Below are positions 24,213 through 33,483 of a stretch of DNA of 43,215 nt, one piece after another; within the stretch, counting starts at the first letter, position 1; each line of letters opens with the position of its first letter. The stretch covers positions 1 through 43,215 of the forward strand of contig NZ_JAKNQY010000036.1 of assembly GCF_024494355.1 (NCBI RefSeq), written 5' to 3'. The notes below the pieces were generated by a model. That model saw only the letters and a list, made by a program, of their open reading frames with translations. It searched no databases and was not told the DNA's origin. Source of the DNA: Pseudomonas sp. Q11 (GTDB lineage Bacteria > Pseudomonadota > Gammaproteobacteria > Pseudomonadales > Pseudomonadaceae). The translations under genes were made by a program, and so were the position numbers.

Positions 24213-25436
24213 ATGAAGTTTGTTGATGAAGTATCGATTCGAGTAAAGGCTGGCGACGGCGGCAATGGTTGCATGAGTTTCCGTCGGGAAAAATTCATTG
24301 AGAACGGTGGTCCGAACGGTGGTGATGGAGGCGACGGCGGCTCGATCTACATGCTCGCCGACGAAAACCTCAACACCCTGGTGGACTACCGTTACACCCG
24401 GCACTTCGATGCCGAGCGTGGCTCCAACGGTGGCAGCACCGACTGCACCGGCAAAAAGGGCGAAGACCTGATCCTGCGCGTGCCGGTCGGCACCACGGTG
24501 ATCGACTCCGCCACTCAGGAAGTCATTGGCGACCTGACCAAGGCTGGCCAGCGTCTGATGGTGGCCCATGGCGGCTGGCACGGTCTGGGTAACACCCGTT
24601 TCAAGTCCAGTACCAACCGTGCGCCGCGCCAGACCACGCCAGGCAAGCCAGGCGAGCAGCGCGACCTCAAGCTGGAAATGAAGGTGCTGGCCGACGTGGG
24701 CCTGTTGGGTCTGCCGAACGCCGGCAAAAGTACCTTCATTCGCTCGGTGTCGGCGGCCAAGCCGAAGGTGGCCGATTACCCGTTCACCACCCTGGTGCCG
24801 AACCTGGGCGTGGTCAGTGTCGACCGCTGGAAGAGCTTCGTGGTTGCGGATATTCCGGGGCTGATCGAAGGCGCTTCCGATGGTGCGGGCCTGGGGATTC
24901 GCTTCCTCAAGCACTTGTCCCGTACCCGACTGTTGCTGCACCTCGTGGACATGGCGCCGCTGGATGAAACCAGTGCCGCTGATGCGGCCGAAGTCATTGT
25001 CAGCGAGCTGACCAAGTTCAGCCCGGCCCTGGCTGAGCGTGACCGCTGGCTGGTGCTGAACAAGTGCGACCAGATCCTTGAAGAAGAGCACGAGGAGCGG
25101 GTCAAGGAAATCGTCGATCGCCTGGAGTGGGAAGGTCCGGTCTACGTGATCTCGGCCATTGCCAAAGAAGGCACTGAGCGCCTGTGCCACGACATCATGC
25201 GTTATATGGAGGATCGTGCCGATCGCCTGGCCAATGACCCAGCCTACAAGGAAGAGTTGGCCGAGCTCGATCAGCGTATCGAAGACGAGGCGCGTGCTCA
25301 GTTGCAAGCGCTGGATGACCAGCGTGCCCTGCGTCGCAGCGGCGTGAAGTCGGTCCATGACATCGGTGATGACGATTGGGACGAAGAAGACGTGGATGAC
25401 GAAGACGGTCCGGAAATCATCTACGTTCGCGACTGA
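24213..25436 (+). CDS. obg: GTPase Obg (CgtA)
   Basis: This 407-residue GTPase acts in late assembly of the 50S subunit and in stress responses. The glycine-rich Obg fold is at residues 1-158 (FRREKFIENGGPNGGDGGDG and later repeats). The G domain has Walker A GLPNAGKST (166-174), a DIPG switch II motif (DIPGLIEGAS) and NKCD. The C-terminal tail is very acidic (DDDWDEEDVDDEDGPE), as in proteobacterial Obg. GAGAGG lies 8 bases before the ATG at 24213; the upstream extension is spurious. It is separated from rpmA by a terminator, so it needs its own promoter or read-through. Confidence 0.97.
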   Translation: MKFVDEVSIRVKAGDGGNGCMSFRREKFIENGGPNGGDGGDGGSIYMLADENLNTLVDYRYTRHFDAERGSNGGSTDCTGKKGEDLILRVPVGTTVIDSATQEVIGDLTKAGQRLMVAHGGWHGLGNTRFKSSTNRAPRQTTPGKPGEQRDLKLEMKVLADVGLLGLPNAGKSTFIRSVSAAKPKVADYPFTTLVPNLGVVSVDRWKSFVVADIPGLIEGASDGAGLGIRFLKHLSRTRLLLHLVDMAPLDETSAADAAEVIVSELTKFSPALAERDRWLVLNKCDQILEEEHEERVKEIVDRLEWEGPVYVISAIAKEGTERLCHDIMRYMEDRADRLANDPAYKEELAELDQRIEDEARAQLQALDDQRALRRSGVKSVHDIGDDDWDEEDVDDEDGPEIIYVRD

Positions 25437-25470
25437 CTTTCTGCGGATGCTCGCCGCTTGAGGTCAAAAC

Positions 25471-25525
25471 CTGTGGGGGCGAATCTGTGGGAGCAAGCTT
25501 TGCTCCCACGGGCGTGCTCCCACAG
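25471..25525. repeat. Degenerate short REP-like palindromes
   Basis: The region has a perfect inverted repeat (GTGGGAGCA at 25487-25495 and TGCTCCCAC at 25501-25509) plus partial arms on both sides. It lies between obg and the proB promoter region. Confidence 0.65.
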
Positions 25526-25588
25526 GTGTGCTCACTCATGGATTCTCGGGTGACTGGCCTGGGGGCAGGTTTAACTGGTCCAGTGCGG

Positions 25589-25643
25589 TGTTATCATCGC
25601 AATCAGCCAGTTTCCAAGGCGCCGCTCATTTGAGCGGCGTTTT
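25589..25643 (+). promoter_or_regulatory. Putative proB promoter and leader hairpin
   Basis: An extended -10, TG-T-TATCAT (25589-25597), predicts a start near 25604. About 16 bases later CGCCGCTC (25620-25627) pairs with GAGCGGCG (25632-25639), followed by TTTT. The hairpin has the form of an intrinsic terminator, yet lies about 80 bases before the proB ATG. It could be an attenuator of proB, or the terminator of obg. Confidence 0.4.
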
Positions 25644-25721
25644 GGTATCTGTAAAACGCAAATACGAATAATCCCATGGGCGGTGCTGGGTCGCGCCGTT
25701 CGCTGGCAAAGGTTGAAGAAG

Positions 25722-26840
25722 ATGCGGAGCAAGGTGACGGGTGCGCAGCGCTGGGTCGTGAAGATCGGCAGTGCACTGCTGACGGCGGATGGCAAGGGCC
25801 TGGATCGCAAGGCAATGGCGGTGTGGGTCGAGCAGATGGTGGCCTTGCATGAGGCTGGCGTCGAGCTGGTATTGGTCTCTTCGGGGGCTGTGGCAGCTGG
25901 CATGAGCCGTTTGGGCTGGACGTCGCGACCCAGCGCGATGCACGAGTTGCAGGCCGCTGCCGCCATCGGTCAGATGGGGCTGGTGCAGGCCTGGGAGTCG
26001 AGCTTTGCCGAGCACGGTCGCCATACGGCGCAGATTCTGCTGACCCATGACGACCTGTCCGACCGCAAGCGCTACCTCAATGCTCGCAGCACTTTGCGGG
26101 CGCTGGTGGAGCTGAAAGTCATCCCGGTGATCAACGAAAACGACACGGTGGTCACCGACGAGATTCGTTTCGGCGACAACGACACCCTGGCCGCGTTAGT
26201 GGCGAACCTGGTGGAGGCGGATCTGCTGGTGATCCTCACGGATCGTGACGGCATGTTCGACGCCGACCCGCGCAGTAACCCCGGCGCCAAGCTGATTTAC
26301 GAGGCCCGTGCCGATGATCCGGCGCTGGACGCGGTCGCGGGCAGTACCGGTGGCGCGCTGGGGCGTGGCGGCATGCAGACCAAGCTGCGTGCCGCCCGTC
26401 TGGCTGCTCGTTCCGGGGCTCACACCATCATTGTCGGTGGTCGGCTGGAGCGGGTGCTGGATCGCCTCAAGGCGGGCGAGCGCATCGGCACGTTGCTGTC
26501 TCCTGAGCGTGGCATGTTGGCGGCGCGCAAGCAGTGGCTGGCCGGCCATCTGCAAACCCGTGGCACGCTGGTGCTGGACGCGGGGGCGGTGTCGGCGCTG
26601 TCCCAGGGCAATAAAAGTCTGCTGCCGGTGGGCGTGAAGCTGGTCCAGGGCAGTTTTCGTCGTGGCGAAATGGTGGTGTGCGTGGCGCCGGATGGTCGCG
26701 AGATCGCCCGAGGCCTGGCCAACTACAGCGCGCTTGAGGCACAAAAAATCATCGGTCAATCGTCTGATGCGATTGTCGGTCTGTTGGGTTACATGGCTGA
26801 GCCAGAACTGGTTCACCGTGACAACCTGATTCTCGTCTAA
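25722..26840 (+). CDS. proB: Glutamate 5-kinase
   Basis: This 372-residue enzyme phosphorylates glutamate in the first step of proline synthesis. It has an amino-acid kinase domain (1-260: RWVVKIGSALLTADG, LVSSGAVAAGMSRLG, INENDTVVTDEIRFGDND, GGMQTKL) and a C-terminal PUA domain (about 275-360), the long form seen in many gammaproteobacteria. The ATG at 25722 (MRSKVTGAQRW) is chosen by similarity to known ProB and by AAGG 9 bases upstream. Feedback inhibition by proline is known for the family. creA follows 9 bases later. Confidence 0.96.
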   Translation: MRSKVTGAQRWVVKIGSALLTADGKGLDRKAMAVWVEQMVALHEAGVELVLVSSGAVAAGMSRLGWTSRPSAMHELQAAAAIGQMGLVQAWESSFAEHGRHTAQILLTHDDLSDRKRYLNARSTLRALVELKVIPVINENDTVVTDEIRFGDNDTLAALVANLVEADLLVILTDRDGMFDADPRSNPGAKLIYEARADDPALDAVAGSTGGALGRGGMQTKLRAARLAARSGAHTIIVGGRLERVLDRLKAGERIGTLLSPERGMLAARKQWLAGHLQTRGTLVLDAGAVSALSQGNKSLLPVGVKLVQGSFRRGEMVVCVAPDGREIARGLANYSALEAQKIIGQSSDAIVGLLGYMAEPELVHRDNLILV

Positions 26841-26849
26841 GGAAAAATC

Positions 26850-27314
26850 ATGGGTTTGGCAAAAGGATTGATCGGCTTGCTGGTGGCATTGCCGCTGCTG
26901 GCCTCGGCCGAGGAGATTGGCCAGGTGTCGACGGTGTTCAAGCTTGTCGGGCCGAATGACCGTATCGTCGTCGAAGCCTTTGACGATCCGAAGGTGGACG
27001 GGGTGACCTGCTATCTGTCGCGGGCCAAGACCGGTGGTGTGAAGGGCGGCCTGGGCCTGGCCGAGGATCGCGCCGAGGCGTCCATTGCCTGCCGCCAGGT
27101 CGGTCCCATCAGCTTCAAGGGCGAACTCAAGGACGGCGAGGAGGTGTTCAGGGAGCGCACGTCGCTGGTATTCAAGACCATGCAGGTGGTGCGCTTCCTC
27201 GACAAGAAGCGCAATACGCTGGTGTACCTGGTCTACAGCGACCGCGTGATCGAAGGCAGTCCGCAGAATGCGGTGACGGCGATTCCGATCCTGCCGTGGG
27301 CTCGTGCCCAATAA
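26850..27314 (+). CDS. creA: CreA family periplasmic protein
   Basis: This 154-residue protein has a signal peptide (MGLAKGLIGLLVALPLLASA) and the CreA domain (EEIGQVSTVFKLVGPNDRIVVEAFDDPKVDGVTCYLSRAKTGG, then SIACRQVGPI). Two cysteines in the mature part may form a disulfide. The role of CreA is not known; the name comes from the creABCD locus of E. coli, of which no other member is here. It follows proB by 9 bases with AAGGA upstream, so it is likely co-transcribed. Confidence 0.93.
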   Translation: MGLAKGLIGLLVALPLLASAEEIGQVSTVFKLVGPNDRIVVEAFDDPKVDGVTCYLSRAKTGGVKGGLGLAEDRAEASIACRQVGPISFKGELKDGEEVFRERTSLVFKTMQVVRFLDKKRNTLVYLVYSDRVIEGSPQNAVTAIPILPWARAQ

Positions 27315-27330
27315 GCGGACGAAAATCCTA

Positions 27331-27421
27331 TTGTGGGAGCGAGCCTGCTCGCGATAGCTATGTAACAGTCGATACAGGTATTGAATGTTAGTCAGCTATC
27401 GCGAGCAGGCTCGCTCCCCCA
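27331..27421. repeat. REPIN-type inverted repeat between creA and rpsT
   Basis: TTGTGGGAGCGAGCCTGCTC continues to GCGATAGCT; its inverse ends at 27420. It sits between convergent creA and rpsT. Confidence 0.88.
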
Positions 27422-27456
27422 TTTTTTTGCGGTGTGCCTGGTAGATCGCGGGCAAT

Positions 27457-27484
27457 AAAAAACCGACCCTGAGGTCGGTTTTTT
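27457..27484 (-). terminator. Rho-independent terminator of rpsT
   Basis: A perfect 12-base stem (AAAAAACCGACC with GGTCGGTTTTTT) with a CTGA loop works in both directions. It lies 15 bases past the rpsT stop. Confidence 0.92.
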
Positions 27485-27498
27485 AACGAGCGTGTCGC

Positions 27499-27777
27499 TT
27501 AGGCAGCAGCGGCAACGTTCAGGGCCTTTACGTGGCCATTCAGACGGCTCTTATGGCGAGCAGCCTTGTTCTTGTGGATGATGCCTTTATCGGCCATGCG
27601 GTCGATAACTGGCACAGCCAGAACGTAAGCAGCTTGTGCTTTTTCAGCGTCTTTTGCGTCGATGGCCTTAACTACGTTTTTGATGTAGGTACGGACCATG
27701 GAACGCAGGCTGGCGTTGTGGCTGCGACGCTTCTCAGCCTGTTTTGCACGTTTTTTGGCGGAAGGTGTGTTGGCCAC
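27499..27777 (-). CDS. rpsT: 30S ribosomal protein S20
   Basis: This 92-residue basic helical protein has the family start MANTPSAKKRAKQAEKRRSH and binds 16S rRNA in the small subunit. The start codon is GTG (27775-27777) with GAGGAG 7 bases upstream. In E. coli rpsT also uses a non-AUG start, and that start contributes to autogenous control of S20. It is monocistronic, with its own promoter and terminator, and divergent from murJ. Confidence 0.98.
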   Translation of the reverse strand: MANTPSAKKRAKQAEKRRSHNASLRSMVRTYIKNVVKAIDAKDAEKAQAAYVLAVPVIDRMADKGIIHKNKAARHKSRLNGHVKALNVAAAA

Positions 27778-27830
27778 CGTCGAGCTCCTCGAAAGACTTT
27801 TTAGGAAATAGCAAACAAAATAGGCCGCGA

Positions 27831-27859
27831 ATCATGCCGATGAGTTGATGTCTTGTCAA
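27831..27859 (-). promoter_or_regulatory. Sigma-70 promoter of rpsT
   Basis: On the minus strand -35 TTGACA (27854-27859), a 17-base spacer and -10 CATGAT (27831-27836) predict a start near 27824, about 47 bases before the GTG. Confidence 0.7.
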
Positions 27860-28031
27860 GGGCGGGTGACGCGTTCCGCTGAATGGCAGGTACAACGCAC
27901 CGGATGATTTCTTTCCGGCGTGCGACCTGTAAACTCGCGGGCTTTGGCTCTGCACTGTTTAGCGGCGCGGAGTATCGCATAAGTGGGCGCGTTGTTCGCC
28001 TGCTGTTTATCGACAGGCAAAAACTCTTTTC

Positions 28032-29570
28032 ATGAATCTGCTCAAATCGTTGGCTGCCGTCAGCTCTATCACGATGCTTTCACGCGTCCTGGGCTTCGTT
28101 CGTGACACGCTGATCGCTCGGATATTTGGTGCCGGAATGGCCACCGATGCCTTCTTCATTGCCTTCAAGTTGCCCAACCTGTTGCGGCGGATCTTCGCCG
28201 AAGGGGCGTTTTCCCAAGCCTTCGTGCCGATCCTGGCAGAATACAAGAGTCAGAAGGGCGACGAGGCGACCCGCACGTTCATTGCCTACGTCACGGGTTT
28301 GTTGACCCTGGTGCTGGCGCTGGTCACGGTCGCCGGCATGCTCGCCGCGCCCTGGGTGATCTGGGCGACGGCACCGGGTTTTACCGATACCCCGGAAAAA
28401 TTCCAGCTCACCTCGGACCTGTTGCGGGTGACCTTTCCTTATATATTGCTGATTTCCCTGTCGTCCCTGGCCGGGGCGATCCTCAATACCTGGAACCGTT
28501 TCTCGGTGCCGGCCTTCGTGCCGACCCTGCTCAACGTCAGCATGATCGTGTTTGCGGTGTTCCTGACGCCGTACTTCGACCCGCCGGTGATGGCCCTCGG
28601 TTGGGCGGTGCTGGTGGGCGGCCTGGCGCAGTTGCTGTATCAACTGCCTCACCTGAAGAAAATCGGCATGCTGGTGCTGCCGCGCCTGAATCTGCGCGAC
28701 AGCGGTGTGTGGCGGGTGATGAAGCAGATGCTGCCGGCGATCCTCGGGGTTTCGGTGAGTCAGATTTCCCTGATCATCAACACCATATTCGCCTCGTTCC
28801 TGGTGGCCGGCTCGGTGTCGTGGATGTACTACGCCGACCGCCTGATGGAGTTGCCGTCCGGCGTGTTGGGCGTGGCTCTGGGCACGATTCTGTTGCCGAC
28901 CCTGGCCAAGACTTACGCCAGCCAGGACCGCCAGGAATACTCGCGCATCCTCGACTGGGGGCTGCGCCTGTGCTTCGTGCTGGTGCTGCCTTGCGCCCTG
29001 GCGCTGGGCATCCTGGCCGAGCCGTTGACTGTCTCGTTGTTCCAGTACGGCCAGTTCAATGCATTTGACGCGCTGATGACCCAGCGGGCCCTGATTGCTT
29101 ACTCGGTGGGCTTGCTCGGGATCATTGTGATCAAGGTCCTGGCGCCAGGTTTCTACGCCCAGCAGAACATTCGCACACCGGTGAAAATCGCCATTTTCAC
29201 CCTGGTGATGACCCAATTGTTCAACCTGTTGCTGATCGGTCCGCTGGCCCACGCCGGCCTGGCCCTGGCGATCAGTGCCGGCGCCTGCCTCAACGCCGGG
29301 CTGCTGTTTTATCAGTTGCGTAAGCAGAAGATGTATCAGCCGCAGCCGGGCTGGGGCAAGTTCGGCCTGAAGCTGTTGGTCGCCGTGGCGGTGATGTCAG
29401 CGGTGCTGCTGGGGGCGATGCATTTCATGCCGGCGTGGGGCGAAGGGCAGATGCTCGAGCGTTTCCTGCGCCTGGGCGTGCTGGTCATCGCGGGTGTGGT
29501 GGCGTATTTCGGCATGCTGCTGCTGATGGGCTTCCGCCTGCGCGACTTCAACCGCAAGGGCTTGAGCTGA
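28032..29570 (+). CDS. murJ: Lipid II flippase MurJ (MviN)
   Basis: This 512-residue inner-membrane protein of the MOP/MATE superfamily has about 14 transmembrane segments. It flips the peptidoglycan precursor lipid II to the periplasm. The family start (MNLLKSLAAVSSITMLSRVLGFVRDTLIA, GAGMATDAFFIAFKLPNLLRRIFAEGAFSQAFVP) is intact, with the essential arginines R18, R24 and R52 region visible as SRVLGFVRD and LLRRIF. The ATG at 28032 gives the usual family length. It is divergent from rpsT; the intervening region contains the rpsT promoter. Confidence 0.96.
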   Translation: MNLLKSLAAVSSITMLSRVLGFVRDTLIARIFGAGMATDAFFIAFKLPNLLRRIFAEGAFSQAFVPILAEYKSQKGDEATRTFIAYVTGLLTLVLALVTVAGMLAAPWVIWATAPGFTDTPEKFQLTSDLLRVTFPYILLISLSSLAGAILNTWNRFSVPAFVPTLLNVSMIVFAVFLTPYFDPPVMALGWAVLVGGLAQLLYQLPHLKKIGMLVLPRLNLRDSGVWRVMKQMLPAILGVSVSQISLIINTIFASFLVAGSVSWMYYADRLMELPSGVLGVALGTILLPTLAKTYASQDRQEYSRILDWGLRLCFVLVLPCALALGILAEPLTVSLFQYGQFNAFDALMTQRALIAYSVGLLGIIVIKVLAPGFYAQQNIRTPVKIAIFTLVMTQLFNLLLIGPLAHAGLALAISAGACLNAGLLFYQLRKQKMYQPQPGWGKFGLKLLVAVAVMSAVLLGAMHFMPAWGEGQMLERFLRLGVLVIAGVVAYFGMLLLMGFRLRDFNRKGLS

Positions 29571-29665
29571 GGGTTTACCCTCGATAATCCCGGGCCGGGC
29601 AGTGGTTTTGTCGGCTCGATCACTTTGGGTTACGGTGTTGCCTGTCGTCGGCCGCCGGGTGTGGT

Positions 29666-29671
29666 TATAAT
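29666..29671 (+). promoter_or_regulatory. Consensus -10 element upstream of ribF
   Basis: TATAAT (29666-29671), preceded by GGT, has no well-placed -35 (TTGCCT at 29638 is 22 bases away). A start near 29678 would place the ribF ATG at 29700 about 22 bases downstream, which favours that start codon. Confidence 0.45.
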
Positions 29672-29699
29672 CGGCCACTTTATGAGCAAGAAGCGCGTT

Positions 29700-30638
29700 A
29701 TGCAGCTGGTTCGAGGCCTCCACAACCTGCGCCCCCGGCATCGGGGCTGTGTCGCCACTATTGGCAACTTTGACGGTGTTCACCGTGGCCACCAGGCTAT
29801 CCTGGCGCGGTTGCGCGAGCGTGCCCAGGAATTGGGCGTGCCCAGTTGCGTGGTGATCTTCGAACCGCAGCCCCGGGAATTTTTCGCCCCGGACACCGCG
29901 CCGGCCCGTCTGGCCCGGCTGCGGGACAAGCTGAATCTGCTGGCCGCCGAAGGTGTCGACCGGGTCTTGTGCCTGGCCTTCAATCAACGCCTGAGCAAGC
30001 TCAGTGCCGCCGAGTTCGTCGAGACCATCCTGGTGGACGGTCTGGATATAAAACACCTGGAAGTCGGTGATGATTTCCGTTTCGGCTGCGACCGGGCAGG
30101 GGATTTCGATTACCTGCAACAGGCCGGCAAGGCCCGGGGCTTCACCGTCGAAGCGGCGCAGACCGTCGAGATGGATGGCCTGCGCGTCAGCAGTACCCAG
30201 GTCCGCAATGCCCTGGCGGCTGCCGACTTCGAATGGGCCGAGCGTTTGCTCGGCCGGCCGTACCGGATTGCCGGACGGATCCTGCACGGGCAGAAGCTGG
30301 CGCGCCAACTGGGCACGCCGACGGCCAACGTGCAACTCAAGCGTCGTCGTGTGCCGCTGACCGGGGTGTTCCTGGTGAGTGTCGAGATCGACGGCAAAAC
30401 CTGGCCCGGTGTCGCCAATATCGGCGTCCGGCCCACGGTCCAGGGGGATGGCAAGGCCCACCTCGAAGTACATGTTCTGGATTTTGCCGGCGATCTGTAT
30501 GACCGGCGTTTGACGGTGGTTTTCCACCAAAAGCTGCGTGAAGAGCAGCGTTTTGCCTCTCTGGAGGCGCTCAAGACGGCGATCCATGCAGATATCGCCG
30601 CCGCCCGTGCCCTTGTCGCAACCAGCGCCAATCGCTAA
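29700..30638 (+). CDS. ribF: Bifunctional riboflavin kinase/FAD synthetase
   Basis: This 312-residue enzyme converts riboflavin to FMN and then FAD. The N-terminal adenylyltransferase domain (1-185) has the nucleotidyl-transferase motif GNFDGVHRGHQAIL, and SSTQVR is near residue 165. The C-terminal riboflavin kinase domain (about 190-310) has GTPTANV, GVFLVSV and GVANIGVRPT. I chose ATG 29700 (MQLVRGLHNLRP) because known Pseudomonas RibF starts there and because of the TATAAT 29 bases upstream; ATG 29682 is an alternative. It is followed by ileS after 13 bases, a conserved operon with lspA. Confidence 0.95.
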   Translation: MQLVRGLHNLRPRHRGCVATIGNFDGVHRGHQAILARLRERAQELGVPSCVVIFEPQPREFFAPDTAPARLARLRDKLNLLAAEGVDRVLCLAFNQRLSKLSAAEFVETILVDGLDIKHLEVGDDFRFGCDRAGDFDYLQQAGKARGFTVEAAQTVEMDGLRVSSTQVRNALAAADFEWAERLLGRPYRIAGRILHGQKLARQLGTPTANVQLKRRRVPLTGVFLVSVEIDGKTWPGVANIGVRPTVQGDGKAHLEVHVLDFAGDLYDRRLTVVFHQKLREEQRFASLEALKTAIHADIAAARALVATSANR

Positions 30639-30651
30639 TGAAGAGCCTTAA

Positions 30652-33483
30652 ATGACCGACTATAAAGCCACGCTAAACCTTCCGGACACCGCCTTCCCAA
30701 TGAAGGCCGGCCTGCCTCAGCGCGAACCACAGATTCTGCAGCGTTGGGACAGCATTGGCCTGTACGGAAAGTTGCGCGAAATTGGCAAGGATCGTCCGAA
30801 GTTCGTCCTGCACGACGGCCCTCCGTACGCCAACGGCACGATCCACATCGGTCACGCGCTGAACAAGATCCTCAAGGACATGATCATCCGCTCCAAGACC
30901 CTGTCGGGTTTCGACGCGCCGTATATCCCGGGTTGGGATTGCCATGGCCTGCCGATCGAGCACAAGGTTGAAGTGACCCACGGCAAGAACCTGGGCGCGG
31001 ACAAGACCCGCGAGCTGTGCCGTGCCTACGCCACCGAGCAGATCGAAGGGCAGAAGTCCGAATTCATCCGCCTCGGCGTGCTGGGCGACTTCGCCAACCC
31101 GTACAAGACCATGGACTTCAAGAACGAAGCCGGCGAAATCCGTGCCTTGGCGAAAATCGTCGAGGGTGGCTTCGTGTTCAAGGGCCTCAAGCCGGTGAAC
31201 TGGTGCTTCGATTGCGGTTCGGCCCTGGCCGAGGCGGAAGTCGAGTACGAGAACAAGAAGTCGTCGACCATCGACGTCGCGTTCCCGATCGCCGATGAAG
31301 ACAAGCTCGCCGCCGCTTTCGGCCTGGGCAAGCTGAGCAAGCCGGCGTCGATCGTGATCTGGACCACCACCCCGTGGACCATCCCGGCCAACCAGGCGTT
31401 GAACGTTCACCCGGAATTCAACTACGCCCTGGTCGATGTTGGCGACAAGCTGCTGGTATTGGCCGAAGAACTGGTCGAGTCCTGCCTGGCCCGCTACAAC
31501 CTCGAAGGCTCGGTGCTGGCCACCGCGCCAGGCTCGACGCTGGAGCTGATCAATTTTCGTCATCCGTTCTATGACCGCCTGTCGCCGGTGTACCTGGCCG
31601 ACTACGTGGAGTTGGGCGCAGGCACTGGTGTGGTTCACTCCGCGCCAGCCTATGGCGTTGACGACTTCGTGACCTGCAAGAAGTACGGCATGGTCAACGA
31701 CGACATCCTCAACCCGGTACAGAGCAATGGCGTGTACGTGCCGTCGCTGGAGTTCTTCGGCGGGCAGTTCATCTTCAAGGCCAACCCGGCCATCGTCGAC
31801 AAGCTGGCCGAAGTCGGCGCGTTGCTGCACACCACCGTCATCGAACACAGCTACATGCACTGCTGGCGCCACAAGACCCCGCTGATCTACCGCGCCACCG
31901 CGCAGTGGTTCATCGGCATGGACAAGCAGCCAGCCACTGGCGAGACCCTGCGCCAGCGCTCCCTCAAGGCCATCGAGGACACCAAGTTCGTGCCGGCCTG
32001 GGGCCAGGCGCGCCTGCACTCGATGATCGCCAACCGTCCCGACTGGTGCATCTCCCGCCAGCGTAACTGGGGTGTGCCGATCCCGTTCTTCCTGAACAAG
32101 GAAAGCGGCGAGCTGCACCCGCGCACCGTCGAACTGATGGAAATGGTGGCCAAGCGCGTTGAAGTCGAAGGCATCGAAGCCTGGTTCAAGATGGACGCCG
32201 CCGAGCTGCTGGGCGACGAAGCGCCGCTGTACGACAAGATCAGCGATACCCTGGACGTCTGGTTCGACTCCGGCACCACCCACTGGCATGTGCTGCGTGG
32301 CTCGCACCCGATGGGCCATGAAACCGGCCCGCGTGCCGACCTGTACCTGGAAGGTTCGGACCAGCACCGCGGCTGGTTCCACTCGTCGTTGCTGACCGGT
32401 TGCGCCATCGACAACCACGCACCGTACCGCGAGCTGCTGACCCACGGCTTCACCGTCGATGAGTCCGGGCGCAAGATGTCCAAGTCCCTGGGCAACGTGA
32501 TCGCGCCGCAGAAGGTCAACGACACCCTGGGCGCCGACATCATGCGCTTGTGGGTCGCCTCCACCGACTATTCCGGCGAGATGGCCGTTTCCGAGCAGAT
32601 CCTGCAGCGCAGCGCGGACGCCTACCGGCGGATCCGTAACACCGCGCGCTTCCTGCTCTCGAACCTGACCGGTTTCAACCCGGCCACCGACCTGCTGCCG
32701 GCCGAAGAAATGCTCGCGCTGGACCGCTGGGCCGTGGACCGTACCCTGCTGCTGCAACGCGAATTGCAGGAGCATTACGGTGAGTACCGTTTCTGGAACG
32801 TCTACTCCAAGATCCACAACTTCTGCGTGCAGGAGCTCGGTGGTTTCTACCTCGACATCATCAAGGACCGCCAATACACCACTGGCGCCGACAGCAAGGC
32901 GCGTCGTTCCTGCCAGACCGCGCTGTTCCACATCAGCGAAGCGCTGGTGCGCTGGATCGCGCCGATCCTGGCGTTCACCGCCGACGAGCTGTGGCAGTAC
33001 CTGCCGGGCGAGCGCAACGAATCGGTGATGCTCAATACCTGGTACGAAGGCCTGACCGAACTGCCGCAAGGTTTCGAGCTGGACCGTGCCTATTGGGACC
33101 GGATCATGGCGGTCAAGGCGGCGGTCAACAAGGAAATGGAGATCCAGCGCGCGGCCAAGGCCGTGGGTGGCAACCTGCAGGCCGAAGTGACGCTCTACGC
33201 CGAAGAAGCCCTGGGAGTCGACCTGGCCAAGCTGAGCAACGAGCTGCGTTTCGTGCTGATCACTTCCACCGCCAGTGTCGCGCCGTTGGTGCAGGCGCCG
33301 GCCGATGCGGTAACCACTGAGGTCAGCGGCCTGAAGCTGAAAATCGTCAAGTCGAACCACACCAAGTGCGCCCGCTGCTGGCACTGCCGCGAAGACGTCG
33401 GCGTGAACCCGGAGCATCCGGAAATCTGCGGTCGTTGCGTCGACAACATCAGCGGCACCGGTGAGGTTCGTCACTATGCCTAG
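30652..33483 (+). CDS. ileS: Isoleucine--tRNA ligase
   Basis: This 943-residue class I aminoacyl-tRNA synthetase has HIGH at 65-68 (NGTIHIGHAL) and KMSKS at 608-612. A large editing (CP1) domain lies between them, with TTTPWTIPANQAL. A C-terminal zinc-binding region has CxxCxxC..CxxC-type cysteines (KCARCWHCREDV, EICGRC). Length and architecture are those of the bacterial enzyme. It lies in the ribF-ileS-lspA-fkpB operon. Its stop overlaps the lspA start by 8 bases, which implies translational coupling. Confidence 0.98.
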   Translation: MTDYKATLNLPDTAFPMKAGLPQREPQILQRWDSIGLYGKLREIGKDRPKFVLHDGPPYANGTIHIGHALNKILKDMIIRSKTLSGFDAPYIPGWDCHGLPIEHKVEVTHGKNLGADKTRELCRAYATEQIEGQKSEFIRLGVLGDFANPYKTMDFKNEAGEIRALAKIVEGGFVFKGLKPVNWCFDCGSALAEAEVEYENKKSSTIDVAFPIADEDKLAAAFGLGKLSKPASIVIWTTTPWTIPANQALNVHPEFNYALVDVGDKLLVLAEELVESCLARYNLEGSVLATAPGSTLELINFRHPFYDRLSPVYLADYVELGAGTGVVHSAPAYGVDDFVTCKKYGMVNDDILNPVQSNGVYVPSLEFFGGQFIFKANPAIVDKLAEVGALLHTTVIEHSYMHCWRHKTPLIYRATAQWFIGMDKQPATGETLRQRSLKAIEDTKFVPAWGQARLHSMIANRPDWCISRQRNWGVPIPFFLNKESGELHPRTVELMEMVAKRVEVEGIEAWFKMDAAELLGDEAPLYDKISDTLDVWFDSGTTHWHVLRGSHPMGHETGPRADLYLEGSDQHRGWFHSSLLTGCAIDNHAPYRELLTHGFTVDESGRKMSKSLGNVIAPQKVNDTLGADIMRLWVASTDYSGEMAVSEQILQRSADAYRRIRNTARFLLSNLTGFNPATDLLPAEEMLALDRWAVDRTLLLQRELQEHYGEYRFWNVYSKIHNFCVQELGGFYLDIIKDRQYTTGADSKARRSCQTALFHISEALVRWIAPILAFTADELWQYLPGERNESVMLNTWYEGLTELPQGFELDRAYWDRIMAVKAAVNKEMEIQRAAKAVGGNLQAEVTLYAEEALGVDLAKLSNELRFVLITSTASVAPLVQAPADAVTTEVSGLKLKIVKSNHTKCARCWHCREDVGVNPEHPEICGRCVDNISGTGEVRHYA

